64,000 nt of DNA from Virgibacillus ndiopensis (GCF_900187325.1 NZ_FZMZ01000003.1:248001-312000); one strand, 5' to 3'. Counted from the first letter of the stretch, positions 43,455 through 53,698 are shown. Notes: generated by a model not told the origin, from the sequence alone. A program made the numbers and translations.

Positions 43455-43670
43455 ACCATTTAATTTAAGTACACCATTTCACATTTGTTCTGCAATCCTG
43501 CCCGATTGCGAAAAACTGTAGATAGAAGACCGCAACTATACTTTTTTAATAACACCTATCCTCTTTAAGAAATCTTCAACTTCTTCAGTTTTATTACCTG
43601 ATTTTAATTGATTCACAATATTTTTATTATCTGTTATTTTTAGACACAACATTTTTATTTTTACTAAACA

Positions 43671-43701
43671 AAAGGAGCTTGAACTTCAAGCTCCTTTTTT
43701 A
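43671..43701 (-). terminator. glmS terminator
   Basis: AAAGGAGCTTGAA with TTCAAGCTCCTTT forms a 13-bp stem with almost no loop, about 95 bases after the glmS stop. T-runs occur on both sides. Confidence 0.7.
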
Positions 43702-43797
43702 CATTCTTTTGTAATGAGAAAAACTAGGACACGACTGAGTTGTCGAGAGCACCATTGAGTTGTTGAGACACAAATAAAGAATTTTTTGTATCAAACT

Positions 43798-45600
43798 TTA
43801 CTCTACCGTAACACTCTTTGCTAAATTACGCGGTTTATCAACATCACAGTCTCGATGCAAAGCTGCATAATATGCCAATAATTGTAATGGAACGACGCTT
43901 GCTAATGGTGTTAGTAATTCGTGTACATGCGGGAGAACAAATGCATCACTATCCTGTTCTAGACCCTTCATGCTAATAACCATTGCATTTGCTCCACGTG
44001 CTACTACTTCTTGCACATTGCTACGGATCGCATAGTTTACATCCGCTTGTGTTGCTAACGTAATAACTGGTGTGCCTTCTTCAATAAGTGCAATTGTGCC
44101 GTGTTTCAATTCCCCACCAGCAAAACCTTCTGCTTGAATATAAGAAATTTCTTTAAGCTTTAATGCACCCTCTAGACAAACGTAATAATCACTGCTTCTT
44201 CCAATGAAAAAGGCATTACGTGTTGTTTCTAAATAATTCTTCGCTAGATCTTCAATTGCTTCTTTTTGACCCGTTAAAATCTCCATAGCGTTCGCAACAA
44301 TCGCAAGCTCTTGCAACGGATCAAAGTCAAGTTCAAGACCTTTTGCTTGTGCTGTATCTACTGCTAAAATAGCTAATACGGCAATTTGTGCAGTATATGC
44401 TTTTGTTGATGCTACAGCGATTTCTGGTCCTGCATAAAGATTTAACGTATAATTTGCTTCACGAGAAAGGGTGGATCCTGGCACATTAGTAATCGTTAGT
44501 GCTGGATATCCCATTTCTTTAATTTTTACTAAAACTGCACGACTATCAGCTGTTTCACCACTTTGTGAAATGAACACAAACAATGGTCTTTCCGATAGAA
44601 GTGGCATATTATATGAAAATTCACTTGCTACATGGACTTCAACTGGAACTTGTGCTAATTTCTCAATAAATTCTTTACCAACTAAACCAGCATGGTAGCT
44701 AGTGCCACATGCAATAACATATACACGGTCACATGCCTTCATTGCATCACGGACATCTTGATCAAGTTTAATTTGGTTATTTTCATTTTGGTATTCTTGA
44801 ATAATTTTACGCATTACAAATGGTTGCTCGTCGATTTCCTTAAGCATAAAGTGCGGATACGTTCCTTTTTCAATGTCACTCGCATCAATTTGTGCTGTAA
44901 AAGGTTTGCGATCAACGACAGTCCCATTAAGTTTTTGAACTTCTACAAAGCTACGATTCACAAGAACGATTTCTTGATCAAAAATCTCAAGATATTGATC
45001 GGTCACTTTCAATGTTGCCATTGCGTCACTTGCAACAACATTGAATCCTTCACCTAAACCCACTAATAATGGGCTTTTATTTTTTGCTACATATAGTGTG
45101 TCTTGGTCTTCTGAATCAATCATTCCAATCGCATATGACCCTTTTAATAGACCCATTGCTTGACGAAATGCTTCTGCAGTATCTTGATGGTTTTCAAAAA
45201 GCTTTTCAATTAGTTGAACGACTACTTCTGTATCCGTTTCACTAGCGAAAGTTACATCACTCAAATACTCATTTTTTAGGTCTTGGTAATTTTCAATAAC
45301 ACCATTATGAACAAGAGTAAATCTTCCAGACGTGCTTTGATGCGGGTGTGCGTTCTCTTCGCTTGGTACGCCATGTGTCGCCCAGCGCGTATGCCCGATT
45401 CCCATTGTTGCAGAAATACTGTTATCTACTCTTTCTCTTAGCGCTGCGATGCGTCCTTTTACTTTGAAAAGGTTCATTCCATTATCATTTAACATCGCAA
45501 TTCCAGCTGAGTCATAGCCGCGATATTCTAATTTTTCTAGTCCATTTAGTAAAATTTCTTTTGTATCGTTTTGTCCGATATATCCTACAATTCCACACAT
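43798..45600 (-). CDS. glmS: Glutamine:fructose-6-phosphate aminotransferase (isomerising)
   Basis: A 600-residue enzyme making glucosamine-6-phosphate, the first committed step to UDP-GlcNAc. The N-terminal glutaminase domain begins MCGIVGYIG with the nucleophilic Cys2 and contains GHTRWATHG. Two SIS sugar-isomerase domains follow ([44 protein letters not shown]), and the end is [18 protein letters not shown] precedes the ATG. It is preceded by a glmS ribozyme, so glucosamine-6-phosphate cleaves its own message. Confidence 0.97.
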   Translation of the reverse strand: MCGIVGYIGQNDTKEILLNGLEKLEYRGYDSAGIAMLNDNGMNLFKVKGRIAALRERVDNSISATMGIGHTRWATHGVPSEENAHPHQSTSGRFTLVHNGVIENYQDLKNEYLSDVTFASETDTEVVVQLIEKLFENHQDTAEAFRQAMGLLKGSYAIGMIDSEDQDTLYVAKNKSPLLVGLGEGFNVVASDAMATLKVTDQYLEIFDQEIVLVNRSFVEVQKLNGTVVDRKPFTAQIDASDIEKGTYPHFMLKEIDEQPFVMRKIIQEYQNENNQIKLDQDVRDAMKACDRVYVIACGTSYHAGLVGKEFIEKLAQVPVEVHVASEFSYNMPLLSERPLFVFISQSGETADSRAVLVKIKEMGYPALTITNVPGSTLSREANYTLNLYAGPEIAVASTKAYTAQIAVLAILAVDTAQAKGLELDFDPLQELAIVANAMEILTGQKEAIEDLAKNYLETTRNAFFIGRSSDYYVCLEGALKLKEISYIQAEGFAGGELKHGTIALIEEGTPVITLATQADVNYAIRSNVQEVVARGANAMVISMKGLEQDSDAFVLPHVHELLTPLASVVPLQLLAYYAALHRDCDVDKPRNLAKSVTVE

Positions 45601-45623
45601 ATCGTTGTTTCCTCCTCGTATTT

Positions 45624-45679
45624 AAGGGGCAACAAACGACCTTCAGTTGTATTTTTGACGGGGCGTTTTGTTGCCCCTT
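45624..45679 (-). other. Strong hairpin between the glmS ribozyme and glmS
   Basis: On the minus strand GGGGCAACAAAACG pairs with CGTTTGTTGCCCC (one bulge) around a 25-base loop. The first arm can instead close a small local hairpin, GGGGC with GCCCC at 45660-45664. The ribosome site follows 17 bases later. It may protect or regulate the cleaved 3' fragment; there is no T-run, so it is not an evident terminator. Confidence 0.6.
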
Positions 45680-45689
45680 TCTCGTGATT

Positions 45690-45856
45690 GTTTATCTGTC
45701 ATCTTGCTTTTCCAATTGTACAACGAGTTGCCTCATTGCTTTGTAGAAAAAAGCGTATCGATTGAGATGTGCAATCGGGAGGAATCCGCCGAAAAATCGA
45801 TTAGCCTCCACCTCGTCAACTATTCTCTTACCGTACAGAAAAATAGTTCAGGCGCT
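45690..45856 (-). ncRNA. glmS ribozyme (self-cleaving riboswitch)
   Basis: Minus strand: A at 45856 then GCGCC at 45855-45851, the conserved cleavage site, followed by TGAACT...AATAGTT (P1 strands), GACGAGG, TTCGGCGGA and CCTCCCG, which match the conserved glmS core. It lies directly upstream of glmS. Binding of glucosamine-6-phosphate as catalytic cofactor is established for this class. The 3' boundary is approximate because the P3/P4 region was not folded fully. Confidence 0.9.
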
Positions 45857-46085
45857 TTTCGTACGCTGTAACATCTATCCACCTTTCTATATTTGACTAA
45901 AGTGTCCACCCTTCTTGATTTACCTCATTCTGTATAAGATGAAACAATTTCAAAAAGCGTTCTTTTTATTTTAACCGATAATAATTAAGTTGGTCAATCT
46001 TTTTTTGGGGTGGTATTATTTAATATATGCAATTACTTAATTATTTGTTCGTATTGCTTTTTAAGAGAGGCCATACTAAGGGTGT

Positions 46086-46199
46086 GGATCGTATTTCAAG
46101 TGAAATGGATTGTAATAGCTCTGTTTTGGATCGTATTAATGTGTAATCGGACCGTATTTCATAATTTTAGATCGTAATTGTATGTAATCGGATCGTATT
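46086..46199. repeat. Six degenerate direct repeats at a 21-bp period
   Basis: Units based on GGATCGTATT start at 46086, 46107, 46128, 46149, 46169 and 46190 (GGATCGTATT, GGATTGTAAT, GGATCGTATT, GGACCGTATT, AGATCGTAAT, GGATCGTATT). TGTAATC occurs before the fourth and sixth. The period is 21 bases with one step of 20. The 45857-46277 gap contains no gene besides this. Confidence 0.8.
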
Positions 46200-46277
46200 A
46201 ACTTATTTTACCAACTAACTTTTCAAATACTATCACCCTGTTCTCTACTCATCCAACCAAAACTCAGATACATAAAA

Positions 46278-46309
46278 ATAGGAGAAACCCATAAAATACG
46301 GGTCTCACC
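46278..46309 (-). terminator. Terminator of the S9 peptidase gene
   Basis: Minus-strand stem GGTGAGACCC/GGGTTTCTCC (two mismatches) with a loop of about eight, followed by TATTTTTA. Confidence 0.6.
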
Positions 46310-46323
46310 TACTGCTCTGATAA

Positions 46324-48129
46324 TTATACATACTGTTCTTTATCCTGGTACTTCGCTAAAAAGTCCAGCATCCTGGCATAGACATTAATTTCATTCTCTT
46401 TCTTTGAAAATCCATGTCCCTCATCTTCTAATACGAGATATTCCACTTCACGACCATTTTCCTGTAATTTAGCAACGATTTGATCTGATTCTTTTTTTAC
46501 AACTCTTGGGTCCTTTGCCCCCTGGATAACAAGCATTGGTTTAGACATACCTTCCAGATATGTTACTGGTGAATCCTTAATAAACCGTTCTTTATCTCGT
46601 TCTGGGTCACCCAGCCAACGATCCATTATTGGCTTCCAATGCGGTGGGACTGAGTTAACAAATGTAAATAAATCAGATGGTCCAAAAATATCCACACACG
46701 CCTTGAAATATTCGGAGTGTCGTCCATGTAATAGCAATGTCATGTAACCACCATAGCTACCACCAACTAAGAATAATTTGTCACGTTCAACGAGATTATT
46801 AGCAAATAGCCATTCGATTCCAGCAACACAATCCAGTCGAGGTCCTTCTCCCCAATCTTGTTCAACTAATTTTACAAATGATGATCCATATCCTGTGCTT
46901 CCACGGAAGTTCGGCGCAAAGACGCTGTAACCCCGATTAATAAAACATTGAAACATCGAACGGAAAATTTTTCTTTCTGCGGCTTGTGGTCCACCATGTG
47001 GCCAAAAGATTGTATGTCCATTATCATTTTCAGGTTTAGCTTTAAATAATAATGCTTCAATTTCCATTCCATCAAACGATTTATAAGAAACAACATCTGG
47101 TTCAACCATGTCCTCACTGGATACACCTAACACCGTATTGTTTGTTAAACTCTCCCACTTTTCGCCGCCTTCTGAATGGTAAATGTTATGAGGAACAGTT
47201 GTGCTGATACCTAAAACATACAATGAGCCTGACTGAGTTACTTGAATCTGACTAACTACATCAACTGGTAGAGTTAAACTCTCTAATTCACCATTTGACA
47301 GATCATAACGATAAAGTCTATCACTCACACCATCTTCTGTAACAAGGTAAAGCACATTTTGTTTTTTATTATATTTTAAAGACTGTACGCTTTCTTGATC
47401 AATCATTAGTTCTGATGAAAATTGTTTTGTATTTAGATCAAATTTTGCTACATAACTATATTCACTTTCATAATCGGTTACAAAATAAATAGTTGTATCA
47501 TCTACAAAAACAGGATCAAATGTTACATGAACCTTTTTCGGATCAGGCGTCAGACTATGCTCTTCACCATTCTTTTTTACAACTCCCGTTACGTATGTAT
47601 TAGCAGACGCACGCAAATACACAAACACATCTTCATTATCTGATACCGCAGCTAATTCCGTTGGGGATACTTTTCCCGTATTCAAAAGTTTGTCAGAACC
47701 ATCCTTCAAATTACGTACCCGCGCATTTAAAAAGGATGGATTTTCCTCAGACGTCATGTAATAAATCCGCTCACCATCATCACTTAAATGGGAAAAGAAA
47801 TATTTCTCATTTACTTCCCCAGTGATTAACGCCTGCGGAAGTCCCCCATCAGAAGGGATTGCATAAATATGATGATTTTCATCTCCATCATTGTCAAATC
47901 CCGCTAAAACAAAACGATTTTCTGTATCAAATTTTATAAAACTACATGACTGATCATGATGAGCAAACAAATATGGATATCTGTCAGGTAGATCCATTGC
48001 CCAAAGGTTCATTTTTCCGTTCAAGTTAGAACTAAATACTAATCGTTTCTCATCCTTACTTACTGCAAAATTCGTAATAGCATACGTTCTAAAAAATTGC
48101 TCTACAGTTGGTTTTGGAAATTGTATCAT
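46324..48129 (-). CDS. S9-family serine peptidase (acylaminoacyl/prolyl oligopeptidase type)
   Basis: A 601-residue protein: an N-terminal beta-propeller of repeated strands (FSSNLNGKMNLWAMD, IYAIPSDGG, IYYMTSEE and others, residues about 20-330) and a C-terminal alpha/beta hydrolase domain. The catalytic serine is in GGSYGGYM, aspartate in VIQGAKDPRV and histidine in DEGHGF. HGGPQAAERKIF is the oxyanion-hole region. No signal peptide, so it should cleave short peptides in the cytoplasm. It lies between glmS and glmM but is separated from both by terminators. Confidence 0.92.
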   Translation of the reverse strand: MIQFPKPTVEQFFRTYAITNFAVSKDEKRLVFSSNLNGKMNLWAMDLPDRYPYLFAHHDQSCSFIKFDTENRFVLAGFDNDGDENHHIYAIPSDGGLPQALITGEVNEKYFFSHLSDDGERIYYMTSEENPSFLNARVRNLKDGSDKLLNTGKVSPTELAAVSDNEDVFVYLRASANTYVTGVVKKNGEEHSLTPDPKKVHVTFDPVFVDDTTIYFVTDYESEYSYVAKFDLNTKQFSSELMIDQESVQSLKYNKKQNVLYLVTEDGVSDRLYRYDLSNGELESLTLPVDVVSQIQVTQSGSLYVLGISTTVPHNIYHSEGGEKWESLTNNTVLGVSSEDMVEPDVVSYKSFDGMEIEALLFKAKPENDNGHTIFWPHGGPQAAERKIFRSMFQCFINRGYSVFAPNFRGSTGYGSSFVKLVEQDWGEGPRLDCVAGIEWLFANNLVERDKLFLVGGSYGGYMTLLLHGRHSEYFKACVDIFGPSDLFTFVNSVPPHWKPIMDRWLGDPERDKERFIKDSPVTYLEGMSKPMLVIQGAKDPRVVKKESDQIVAKLQENGREVEYLVLEDEGHGFSKKENEINVYARMLDFLAKYQDKEQYV

Positions 48130-48342
48130 CGTATTCCCCCTAGAATAATTTTGTAAGTGGGTTCCAAGATGTTAGAATTATTAATATTATAAGACAAATT
48201 AATTATAACCTATTTTACGACTATATGATAGATTGATTTACAAAAACAGGTAATACATCACATAAAATAGAAATTCATTCCGTGTGGTGTTAGATAGGAT
48301 AAAAAAAGTTCCTGAACACAGACTAGTTATGAGGTGATAATA

Positions 48343-48552
48343 ATGAAATACCAACCTAAAAAGAAATTTCCAATCCCAACACAATCGAATATAGATGGAG
48401 AAATAAATGTTCATAATGGCGTAAATACCAATCACCCTTTTCAGTCTGAGGATAATTTCGCAGGCGATTCTGTTGATGAACACAAAAAATTAGAATCTGC
48501 TAATGAAGTTATAGCTGAAAAAGAAATCTCACAAGTATTCAATAATTCTTAG
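48343..48552 (+). CDS. Small hydrophilic protein of unknown function
   Basis: A 69-residue protein, MKYQPKKKFPIPTQSNIDGE..., polar and acidic towards the end (EVIAEKEISQVFNNS), no membrane segment and no cysteines. A good ribosome site, GAGGTG, lies six bases before ATG 48343, and a clear terminator follows, so it is probably a real gene. The composition recalls small soluble spore or stress proteins, but this is only a guess. Confidence 0.55.
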   Translation: MKYQPKKKFPIPTQSNIDGEINVHNGVNTNHPFQSEDNFAGDSVDEHKKLESANEVIAEKEISQVFNNS

Positions 48553-48568
48553 ACTAACAATTCCAAAA

Positions 48569-48612
48569 AAATGTGCCAGAAGTTTGTATGTTACACTTCA
48601 TGGCACATTTTA
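48569..48612 (+). terminator. Terminator of the 69-residue protein gene
   Basis: AAATGTGCCAGAAGT pairs with ACTTCATGGCACATTT (one bulge), followed by TTAATTT. Confidence 0.75.
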
Positions 48613-48746
48613 ATTTAGCTTACTAATTTCCCCTCGCAAATCAAGCAACGCTAACCATATTTCCTGAATCGCCATTATTCCCCATCATTTGATAAAATAT
48701 TTCCTCGGAAATAAATATGACAGGAGTACTATAACGCTACGAACAA

Positions 48747-48782
48747 AAAAACTGCCCTTACGCATGATAAGAGCAGTTTTTA
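48747..48782 (-). terminator. Terminator of the cdaA-cdaR-glmM operon
   Basis: Stem AAAACTGC and CTTA with TAAG and GCAGTTTT (one mismatched base pair), followed on the minus strand by a T-run, immediately after the glmM stop. Confidence 0.8.
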
Positions 48783-48790
48783 TTATTTAG

Positions 48791-50134
48791 TTACTTCATC
48801 CCTAATAAATCGTCAATTACCTTGACAACCTGGTCCACGTAGCGTTCACAGTCCTCTTTCGTTTCTGCTTCAACCATTACACGTACTAACGGCTCTGTTC
48901 CAGATGGTCGAACAAGAACTCGACCTTGTCCAGCCATTTCTTTTTCAACTTCAGCAATTGCTGCTTGAATTTCTGGGCTAGATAATGCTTTTTGTTTATC
49001 CGTAACCCGTACGTTTTTCAATACTTGCGGATAAATCTCCATTTCCCCCGCAAGCTCAGATAATGGTTTTCCTGTTTCTTTCATTACATTTACTAATTGT
49101 AGTGCTGATAACATGCCGTCTCCAGTCGTATTATAATCAAGGAAAATAATATGACCAGATTGTTCTCCGCCAAGGTTATATCCGCCATTACGCATTTCTT
49201 CCATCACATAACGGTCTCCTACAGCAGTTTTATCACTACGCATCCCATTTGCTTCTAAAGCTTTATAGAAGCCGATATTACTCATAACGGTTGATACTAC
49301 GGTATTGTGACGCAAGAAACCTTTTTCATTCATATACTTTGCACAAATATACATGATTTGATCACCGTCAACAATATTTCCTTTTTCATCAACAGCAATT
49401 AAACGGTCTCCGTCACCATCAAATGCAAGTCCAATATCAGCATCCTTTTCCACAACAAAGGCTTGTAATGTTTCTGGATGTGTTGATCCTACACCATCAT
49501 TGATATTTAAGCCATCTGGAGATGAACCAATTGTATAAATATCCGCTTCTAAATCAGCAAATAAATGTTGAGCTAAGCTTGATGTTGCCCCATGTGCACA
49601 GTCCAGGGCAATTTTTAAGCCATCAAAATCATTATCAACAGAATCTTTTAAGAAGGATATGTATTTTTGTCCACCTTCGAAGTAATCATTAACTTGTCCA
49701 AGTTCTGCACCAGCTGGACGTGGCAGATTGTCCACTCCATCCATCAACTGCTCAATTTCTTCTTCTTGTGCATCCGTAAGTTTAAAACCATCTGGTCCAA
49801 AGAATTTAATCCCGTTATCTTCCACAGGATTATGTGAAGCAGAAATCATAACCCCTGCTTCAGCTTTTGTCGCTTTTGTTAAGTAAGCAACTCCTGGAGT
49901 AGAGATAACACCCAAGCGCATAACCTCAGCACCAATTGATAATAGTCCTGCAAGAAGTGCCCCTTCTAACATATGACCAGAAATACGTGTATCTCGACCA
50001 ATTAATACTTTTGGTTTTTCAGTTTCCTTTGTTAAAACATAGCCACCAAAGCGACCTAACTTAAATGCTAATTCAGGTGTTAGTTCCTTATTTGCAACTC
50101 CTCTAACACCGTCTGTTCCAAAATATTTACCCAT
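48791..50134 (-). CDS. glmM: Phosphoglucosamine mutase
   Basis: A 447-residue enzyme converting glucosamine-6-phosphate to glucosamine-1-phosphate. [20 protein letters not shown] is the canonical start, the phosphoserine loop is [18 protein letters not shown], the metal loop [11 protein letters not shown], the sugar loop GGEQSGHII and the phosphate loop [17 protein letters not shown] 50134 follows AAAGGAGAGG; the frame is open to 50158. It acts directly after GlmS and shares an operon with the c-di-AMP cyclase CdaA, whose activity GlmM can inhibit in relatives. Confidence 0.97.
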   Translation of the reverse strand: MGKYFGTDGVRGVANKELTPELAFKLGRFGGYVLTKETEKPKVLIGRDTRISGHMLEGALLAGLLSIGAEVMRLGVISTPGVAYLTKATKAEAGVMISASHNPVEDNGIKFFGPDGFKLTDAQEEEIEQLMDGVDNLPRPAGAELGQVNDYFEGGQKYISFLKDSVDNDFDGLKIALDCAHGATSSLAQHLFADLEADIYTIGSSPDGLNINDGVGSTHPETLQAFVVEKDADIGLAFDGDGDRLIAVDEKGNIVDGDQIMYICAKYMNEKGFLRHNTVVSTVMSNIGFYKALEANGMRSDKTAVGDRYVMEEMRNGGYNLGGEQSGHIIFLDYNTTGDGMLSALQLVNVMKETGKPLSELAGEMEIYPQVLKNVRVTDKQKALSSPEIQAAIAEVEKEMAGQGRVLVRPSGTEPLVRVMVEAETKEDCERYVDQVVKVIDDLLGMK

Positions 50135-50260
50135 GTTGTACCTCTCCTTTTTTCCCATTTAACCAAACTCTTACAAAGTGAGAGCAATGTTGTATGAACA
50201 ATCAAAAAGTCTTCCCTGACCATATGATTTGTAAGTTAACTTCCCTACCCCATTATTCAA

Positions 50261-51487
50261 TTATACAATCCTAACCGTGACCTCTTTAAATTCACCTTCA
50301 TACGTAATGTTTTCTGGTCCTTTTATTGTGACTGGAATGGTATGTTCACCGCTTTCCAAACCTTCAACATTTACTGATAAAGCAAAATCATCAGTTGATA
50401 ACTTGCTTACATCCTGTTGATTCCCAACAGCAGTTATGTTCATGCTTGGACTTTCAGGTTGAACAAACGATACTTCTTGTCCATCATTAGAATTTTGCAC
50501 TTCTAACGGGATATCTTCTATTGTCTTTGTTTGCTCAAGTTCAACAGAAACTTTAATTGTTTCCATATCAGGAACTGTTACACCATCTGGTAATGCTAAA
50601 CCCACATCCAATGTTCCTGACTCAGTAATTTTCGACAAATCAATATCCTCTGTAGGAATATCTTTTATTCCCGCTAAAGTTTCACTTGTCGCAAAAACTT
50701 CAACTTCCTTTATTTCAGGGGAAATTGTTGTTAGCGAATAACCTTCAGGTAGTTCTCCCGTCGTAGAAACATGAACTGGCACCGTCTTACTTGGGTTGTC
50801 CACCTCTGCAGATACTTCGACATTTTGAGGTTCTACATTTACATTTAATTCATTTCCCTGACTATCATAGACGTTCACAGGAACCTCTCTATTATCAATT
50901 GATTCAGTTAGATTTGCCACATCGACAAACACTTTCACAATGGCTATCTGTTCGACAACACTTTTCGAACTAGTTATTGTAACCGTTGATGGATTCACTT
51001 CCGCTTCTCCAATCTCATAGCCTGCAGGCAGCTTATCCATATTTATATAATCAACATTAACTGTAAACTCTTTTGAAGCGCGTTCCTCAATCACAACGTC
51101 AATTGTCTTTGGTTCAATATAAACCTGTAACTCCTCTGGCACGCCATCATATTGAATTTCAACGGAATGCTCTCCGTCACCAAGACCTTGTAAATCGACA
51201 TATATATCAAAATTTCTTTGTTTTACTGTTGTTGCTAAAGTACTCTCAGAACCTTCAAATGAAACATCTACAAATTCAGGAACACCACTTACAACAAAAT
51301 TCTTATCAATACGAATATCTACTGGAACATCTTTGACAGTCTGCAGATCATTTGAGTTACCTGGAAATTCGAAGCGTTTATCATTATCCGGATCATCTAT
51401 TGTTCCATTTACAAAAATGAAAAGTACAATCGCAAAGGCTAAAGAAACAGCTCTGACAAACCATTTACTTTTAAACCAATTATCCAT
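50261..51487 (-). CDS. cdaR: CdaA regulator CdaR (YbbR-domain protein)
   Basis: A 408-residue protein with one N-terminal membrane helix (about 12-28, VSLAFAIVLFIFVNG) and four YbbR repeats outside, recognisable from recurring VPVHVS/VPVDIR/IPLEVQ/IPVTIK strand starts and LPEGYSL/LPAGYEIGE turns. It modulates the diadenylate cyclase CdaA at the membrane. It overlaps cdaA by eight bases and lies 126 bases before glmM. Confidence 0.95.
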   Translation of the reverse strand: MDNWFKSKWFVRAVSLAFAIVLFIFVNGTIDDPDNDKRFEFPGNSNDLQTVKDVPVDIRIDKNFVVSGVPEFVDVSFEGSESTLATTVKQRNFDIYVDLQGLGDGEHSVEIQYDGVPEELQVYIEPKTIDVVIEERASKEFTVNVDYINMDKLPAGYEIGEAEVNPSTVTITSSKSVVEQIAIVKVFVDVANLTESIDNREVPVNVYDSQGNELNVNVEPQNVEVSAEVDNPSKTVPVHVSTTGELPEGYSLTTISPEIKEVEVFATSETLAGIKDIPTEDIDLSKITESGTLDVGLALPDGVTVPDMETIKVSVELEQTKTIEDIPLEVQNSNDGQEVSFVQPESPSMNITAVGNQQDVSKLSTDDFALSVNVEGLESGEHTIPVTIKGPENITYEGEFKEVTVRIV

Positions 51488-52301
51488 TTTTTCTCCCCCT
51501 TCTCATCCATGACTTTCCTTCAGGGGCCTTTAATGATAAAGACAAATTCACTCGTAAGAAATCTCTTAAGTTTTCTGTCTCCAAATCTCTATGTAACTCA
51601 CCATTTTTCGTACAGGATATATTCCCTGTTTCCTCCGATACCACAATCGTAATTGCGTCTGTTACCTCACTTATCCCCATTGCTGCTCTGTGTCTTGTTC
51701 CTAATTCTTTTGAGATAAATGGGCTTTCTGATAACGGTAAGTAACAAGCTGCCGCAATAATTTCATCACCACGCATAATAACAGCGCCATCATGTAAAGG
51801 CGTATTTGGAGTAAATATATTCGTAAGTAATTGATGTGTTAAACTACCATTTATTTGAATACCAGTTTCAGCATAGTCACCTAAACCAGTTTCACGTTCA
51901 ATAGTAATTAGTGCTCCAATACGACGCTTTGCCATATAGTTCGCTGCATGTACGATAGCTTCTACCCTTTGTTCTAAAATTTCCTCTTCTGACTTCGTAT
52001 TTCTAGAAAAAATATTTCCTCGTCCAAGCGTTTCCAAGGCCCTTCTAAGTTCAGGCTGAAATAATATTACAGTTATAAGTATTCCCCACGTTATCGCTCT
52101 ACTTGTAATCCACTGAATAGTTTGTAGGTTAAATACAATACTTAATAGCCATACCGCCAATACAACAATAATCCCTTTTAGAAGCTGTATTGCTTTCGTA
52201 CCTCTAATTAGCATGATTAATTTATATAAAACATACCAGACGAGAGCAATATCAACGCCAATTCTAAGTAGGTCTAAAAAGTCAAATCCCCCATCAAGCA
52301 T
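51480..52301 (-). CDS. cdaA: Membrane diadenylate cyclase CdaA
   Basis: A 273-residue enzyme making c-di-AMP from two ATP. Three N-terminal membrane helices (about residues 10-85) are followed by the DAC domain with its two signature motifs, LHDGAVI and GTRHRAAMG, and FQPELRRALETLGRG, NYMAKRRIGALI between. ATG 52301 follows GAAGGAAG by seven bases; the frame is open to 52379. First gene of cdaA-cdaR-glmM. c-di-AMP controls potassium and osmolyte balance and cell-wall homeostasis. Confidence 0.97.
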   Translation of the reverse strand: MLDGGFDFLDLLRIGVDIALVWYVLYKLIMLIRGTKAIQLLKGIIVVLAVWLLSIVFNLQTIQWITSRAITWGILITVILFQPELRRALETLGRGNIFSRNTKSEEEILEQRVEAIVHAANYMAKRRIGALITIERETGLGDYAETGIQINGSLTHQLLTNIFTPNTPLHDGAVIMRGDEIIAAACYLPLSESPFISKELGTRHRAAMGISEVTDAITIVVSEETGNISCTKNGELHRDLETENLRDFLRVNLSLSLKAPEGKSWMRRGRKNG

Positions 52302-52397
52302 GTTCACACTTCCTTCTGTCCATAAAGTTTCTTCCAATCTACGTATAATAACAGTATATATTATACCATATTTTCTCAAACTTTATGGGGGATTAAA

Positions 52398-52422
52398 AGA
52401 AAAAACCTAGGTACACCTAGGT
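52398..52422 (-). terminator. Terminator of the sigW-rsiW operon
   Basis: Two CCTAGG units form a hairpin with a short loop; TTTTTTC follows on the minus strand, 20 bases after the rsiW stop. Confidence 0.7.
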
Positions 52423-52443
52423 CAAAAAATCTGTATGTTGTTT

Positions 52444-53094
52444 TTACACTGTACCTAAAGAAAAAATGCTTTCAAACATGTTCCGTAAATGATACCACAT
52501 CCACTCAAACACCTGATCAACTTGTTCAATCTTTCCGTTTACTTCACCAACCGAAGCCATGAGACCTTCTCCCTCAATTGAGTTATCAAGAAGTTTTCCA
52601 TGAATTAATGTAACATTACCATCTACCGTTCCATCTATTCTTAAATTACCGTTCTTAACTACTAAATCACCTTCAACGGTTACACCTTCAGGGACAATAA
52701 CGGTATCCCCTTTAATAATTAAGTCTTCTTGTTTTGACACAATTAACTGGCTGTCATGGGTATAAGCTGAAAATACTCCACTAAACATAAATATAAAAAA
52801 TATTGCAGCTGCGGTAATTACAGGATGGGCTTTAAACCAGCGCATATAACTAATGCGTTTCTTTTCTTTAGGTAATTTATCCATAACGCTTTGTGTGAAA
52901 TTAGGCGGAGCTACTATTTGCTCCGTACTTTGAATCCATGTAATGGTCCGTTTTAATTCATGAAAGTGCTTTTGACAATCCTCACAGGTTTCCAGATGTT
53001 GAACGAGACTTGATTCTTCCACTTTAGTTAAGTCTCCATCTAAATATTTATGCATAAGCTCGACCGCTTCTTTTTTACAGTTCAAGACATTCAC
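52444..53094 (-). CDS. rsiW: Anti-sigma-W factor RsiW
   Basis: A 216-residue protein. The cytoplasmic zinc-type anti-sigma domain has HKYLDGDLTKVEESSLVQHL and HLETCEDC (HxxxCxxC). One membrane helix follows at about 93-112 (AAAIFFIFMFSGVFSAY), and the outer part has polymer-forming-like repeats (VEGDLVVKNGNLRIDGTVDG). Regulated cleavage of RsiW releases SigW on envelope stress. It lies four bases after sigW. Confidence 0.95.
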   Translation of the reverse strand: MNVLNCKKEAVELMHKYLDGDLTKVEESSLVQHLETCEDCQKHFHELKRTITWIQSTEQIVAPPNFTQSVMDKLPKEKKRISYMRWFKAHPVITAAAIFFIFMFSGVFSAYTHDSQLIVSKQEDLIIKGDTVIVPEGVTVEGDLVVKNGNLRIDGTVDGNVTLIHGKLLDNSIEGEGLMASVGEVNGKIEQVDQVFEWMWYHLRNMFESIFSLGTV

Positions 53095-53098
53095 TCCT

Positions 53099-53662
53099 TT
53101 ACACGTGACGAAGCTTTTTCCGTAATGCTTCTCGTCCTCGATGAATCCGAGTTTTTACTGTTCCAAGTGGAATATCCAATATGTCACTAATTTCTTTTAG
53201 TGAGAAATCTTCTAAATATCTTAAAATGATTATTGTCCGATATTTAGGTGGTAACTCGGAAATTTCATGATGAATATAGCTCTTTAATTCTAAACTTTCT
53301 ACTTCCTCTTCCGGCAATGGGTTATCCGTCTCAAGTTGTGAGTACATATCCAGACCATCTGCACCTTTTATCTCAGCATCGAGATAATAATCTGGTTTTC
53401 GTTTTCGTATCCGATCGATTGTCAAATTAGTGGCGATCCGATATAGCCATGTAGAGAATTTTCTCTGATCATCATACGAATGGATATTAACATACGCCCG
53501 AATGAAAGCTTCTTGTGCTATATCCTCCGCCTCGTGTGCATTACCAAGCATTCGGAAACAATGCTGGTAAATTTTATTCTGATAAAAGGCAACCACATCT
53601 TCAAATGCTGCTTGATCCCCTTTTTTTACCTGTTTAATTTTCTCTTTAATCATAAATTCCAT
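53099..53662 (-). CDS. sigW: ECF sigma factor SigW
   Basis: A 187-residue sigma factor. Region 2: FRMLGNAHEAEDIAQEAFIR and FSTWLYRIATNLTIDRIRKR; region 4: LPPKYRTIIILRYLEDFSLK and LGTVKTRIHRGREALRK. These match B. subtilis SigW closely. ATG 53662 (MEFMIKEKIKQVKKGD) follows GGAGG by eight bases; the frame is open to 53683. It controls the response to cell-wall antibiotics and membrane-active agents, and a SigW-type promoter precedes it. Confidence 0.96.
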   Translation of the reverse strand: MEFMIKEKIKQVKKGDQAAFEDVVAFYQNKIYQHCFRMLGNAHEAEDIAQEAFIRAYVNIHSYDDQRKFSTWLYRIATNLTIDRIRKRKPDYYLDAEIKGADGLDMYSQLETDNPLPEEEVESLELKSYIHHEISELPPKYRTIIILRYLEDFSLKEISDILDIPLGTVKTRIHRGREALRKKLRHV

Positions 53663-53698
53663 GCTAAGTACCTCCGCTAACAATTGCGGTATTTATGT

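Noticed and set aside
46086..46199. CRISPR array
   Set aside because: Units are about 10 bases on a 21-base period and degenerate, with no unique spacers of 30 bases and no cas genes nearby.
48238..48483. Minus-strand 81-codon frame opposite the small protein
   Set aside because: It has no ribosome site and an atypical, Cys- and aromatic-rich composition. It lies opposite the 69-residue gene, which has a good ribosome site and terminator.
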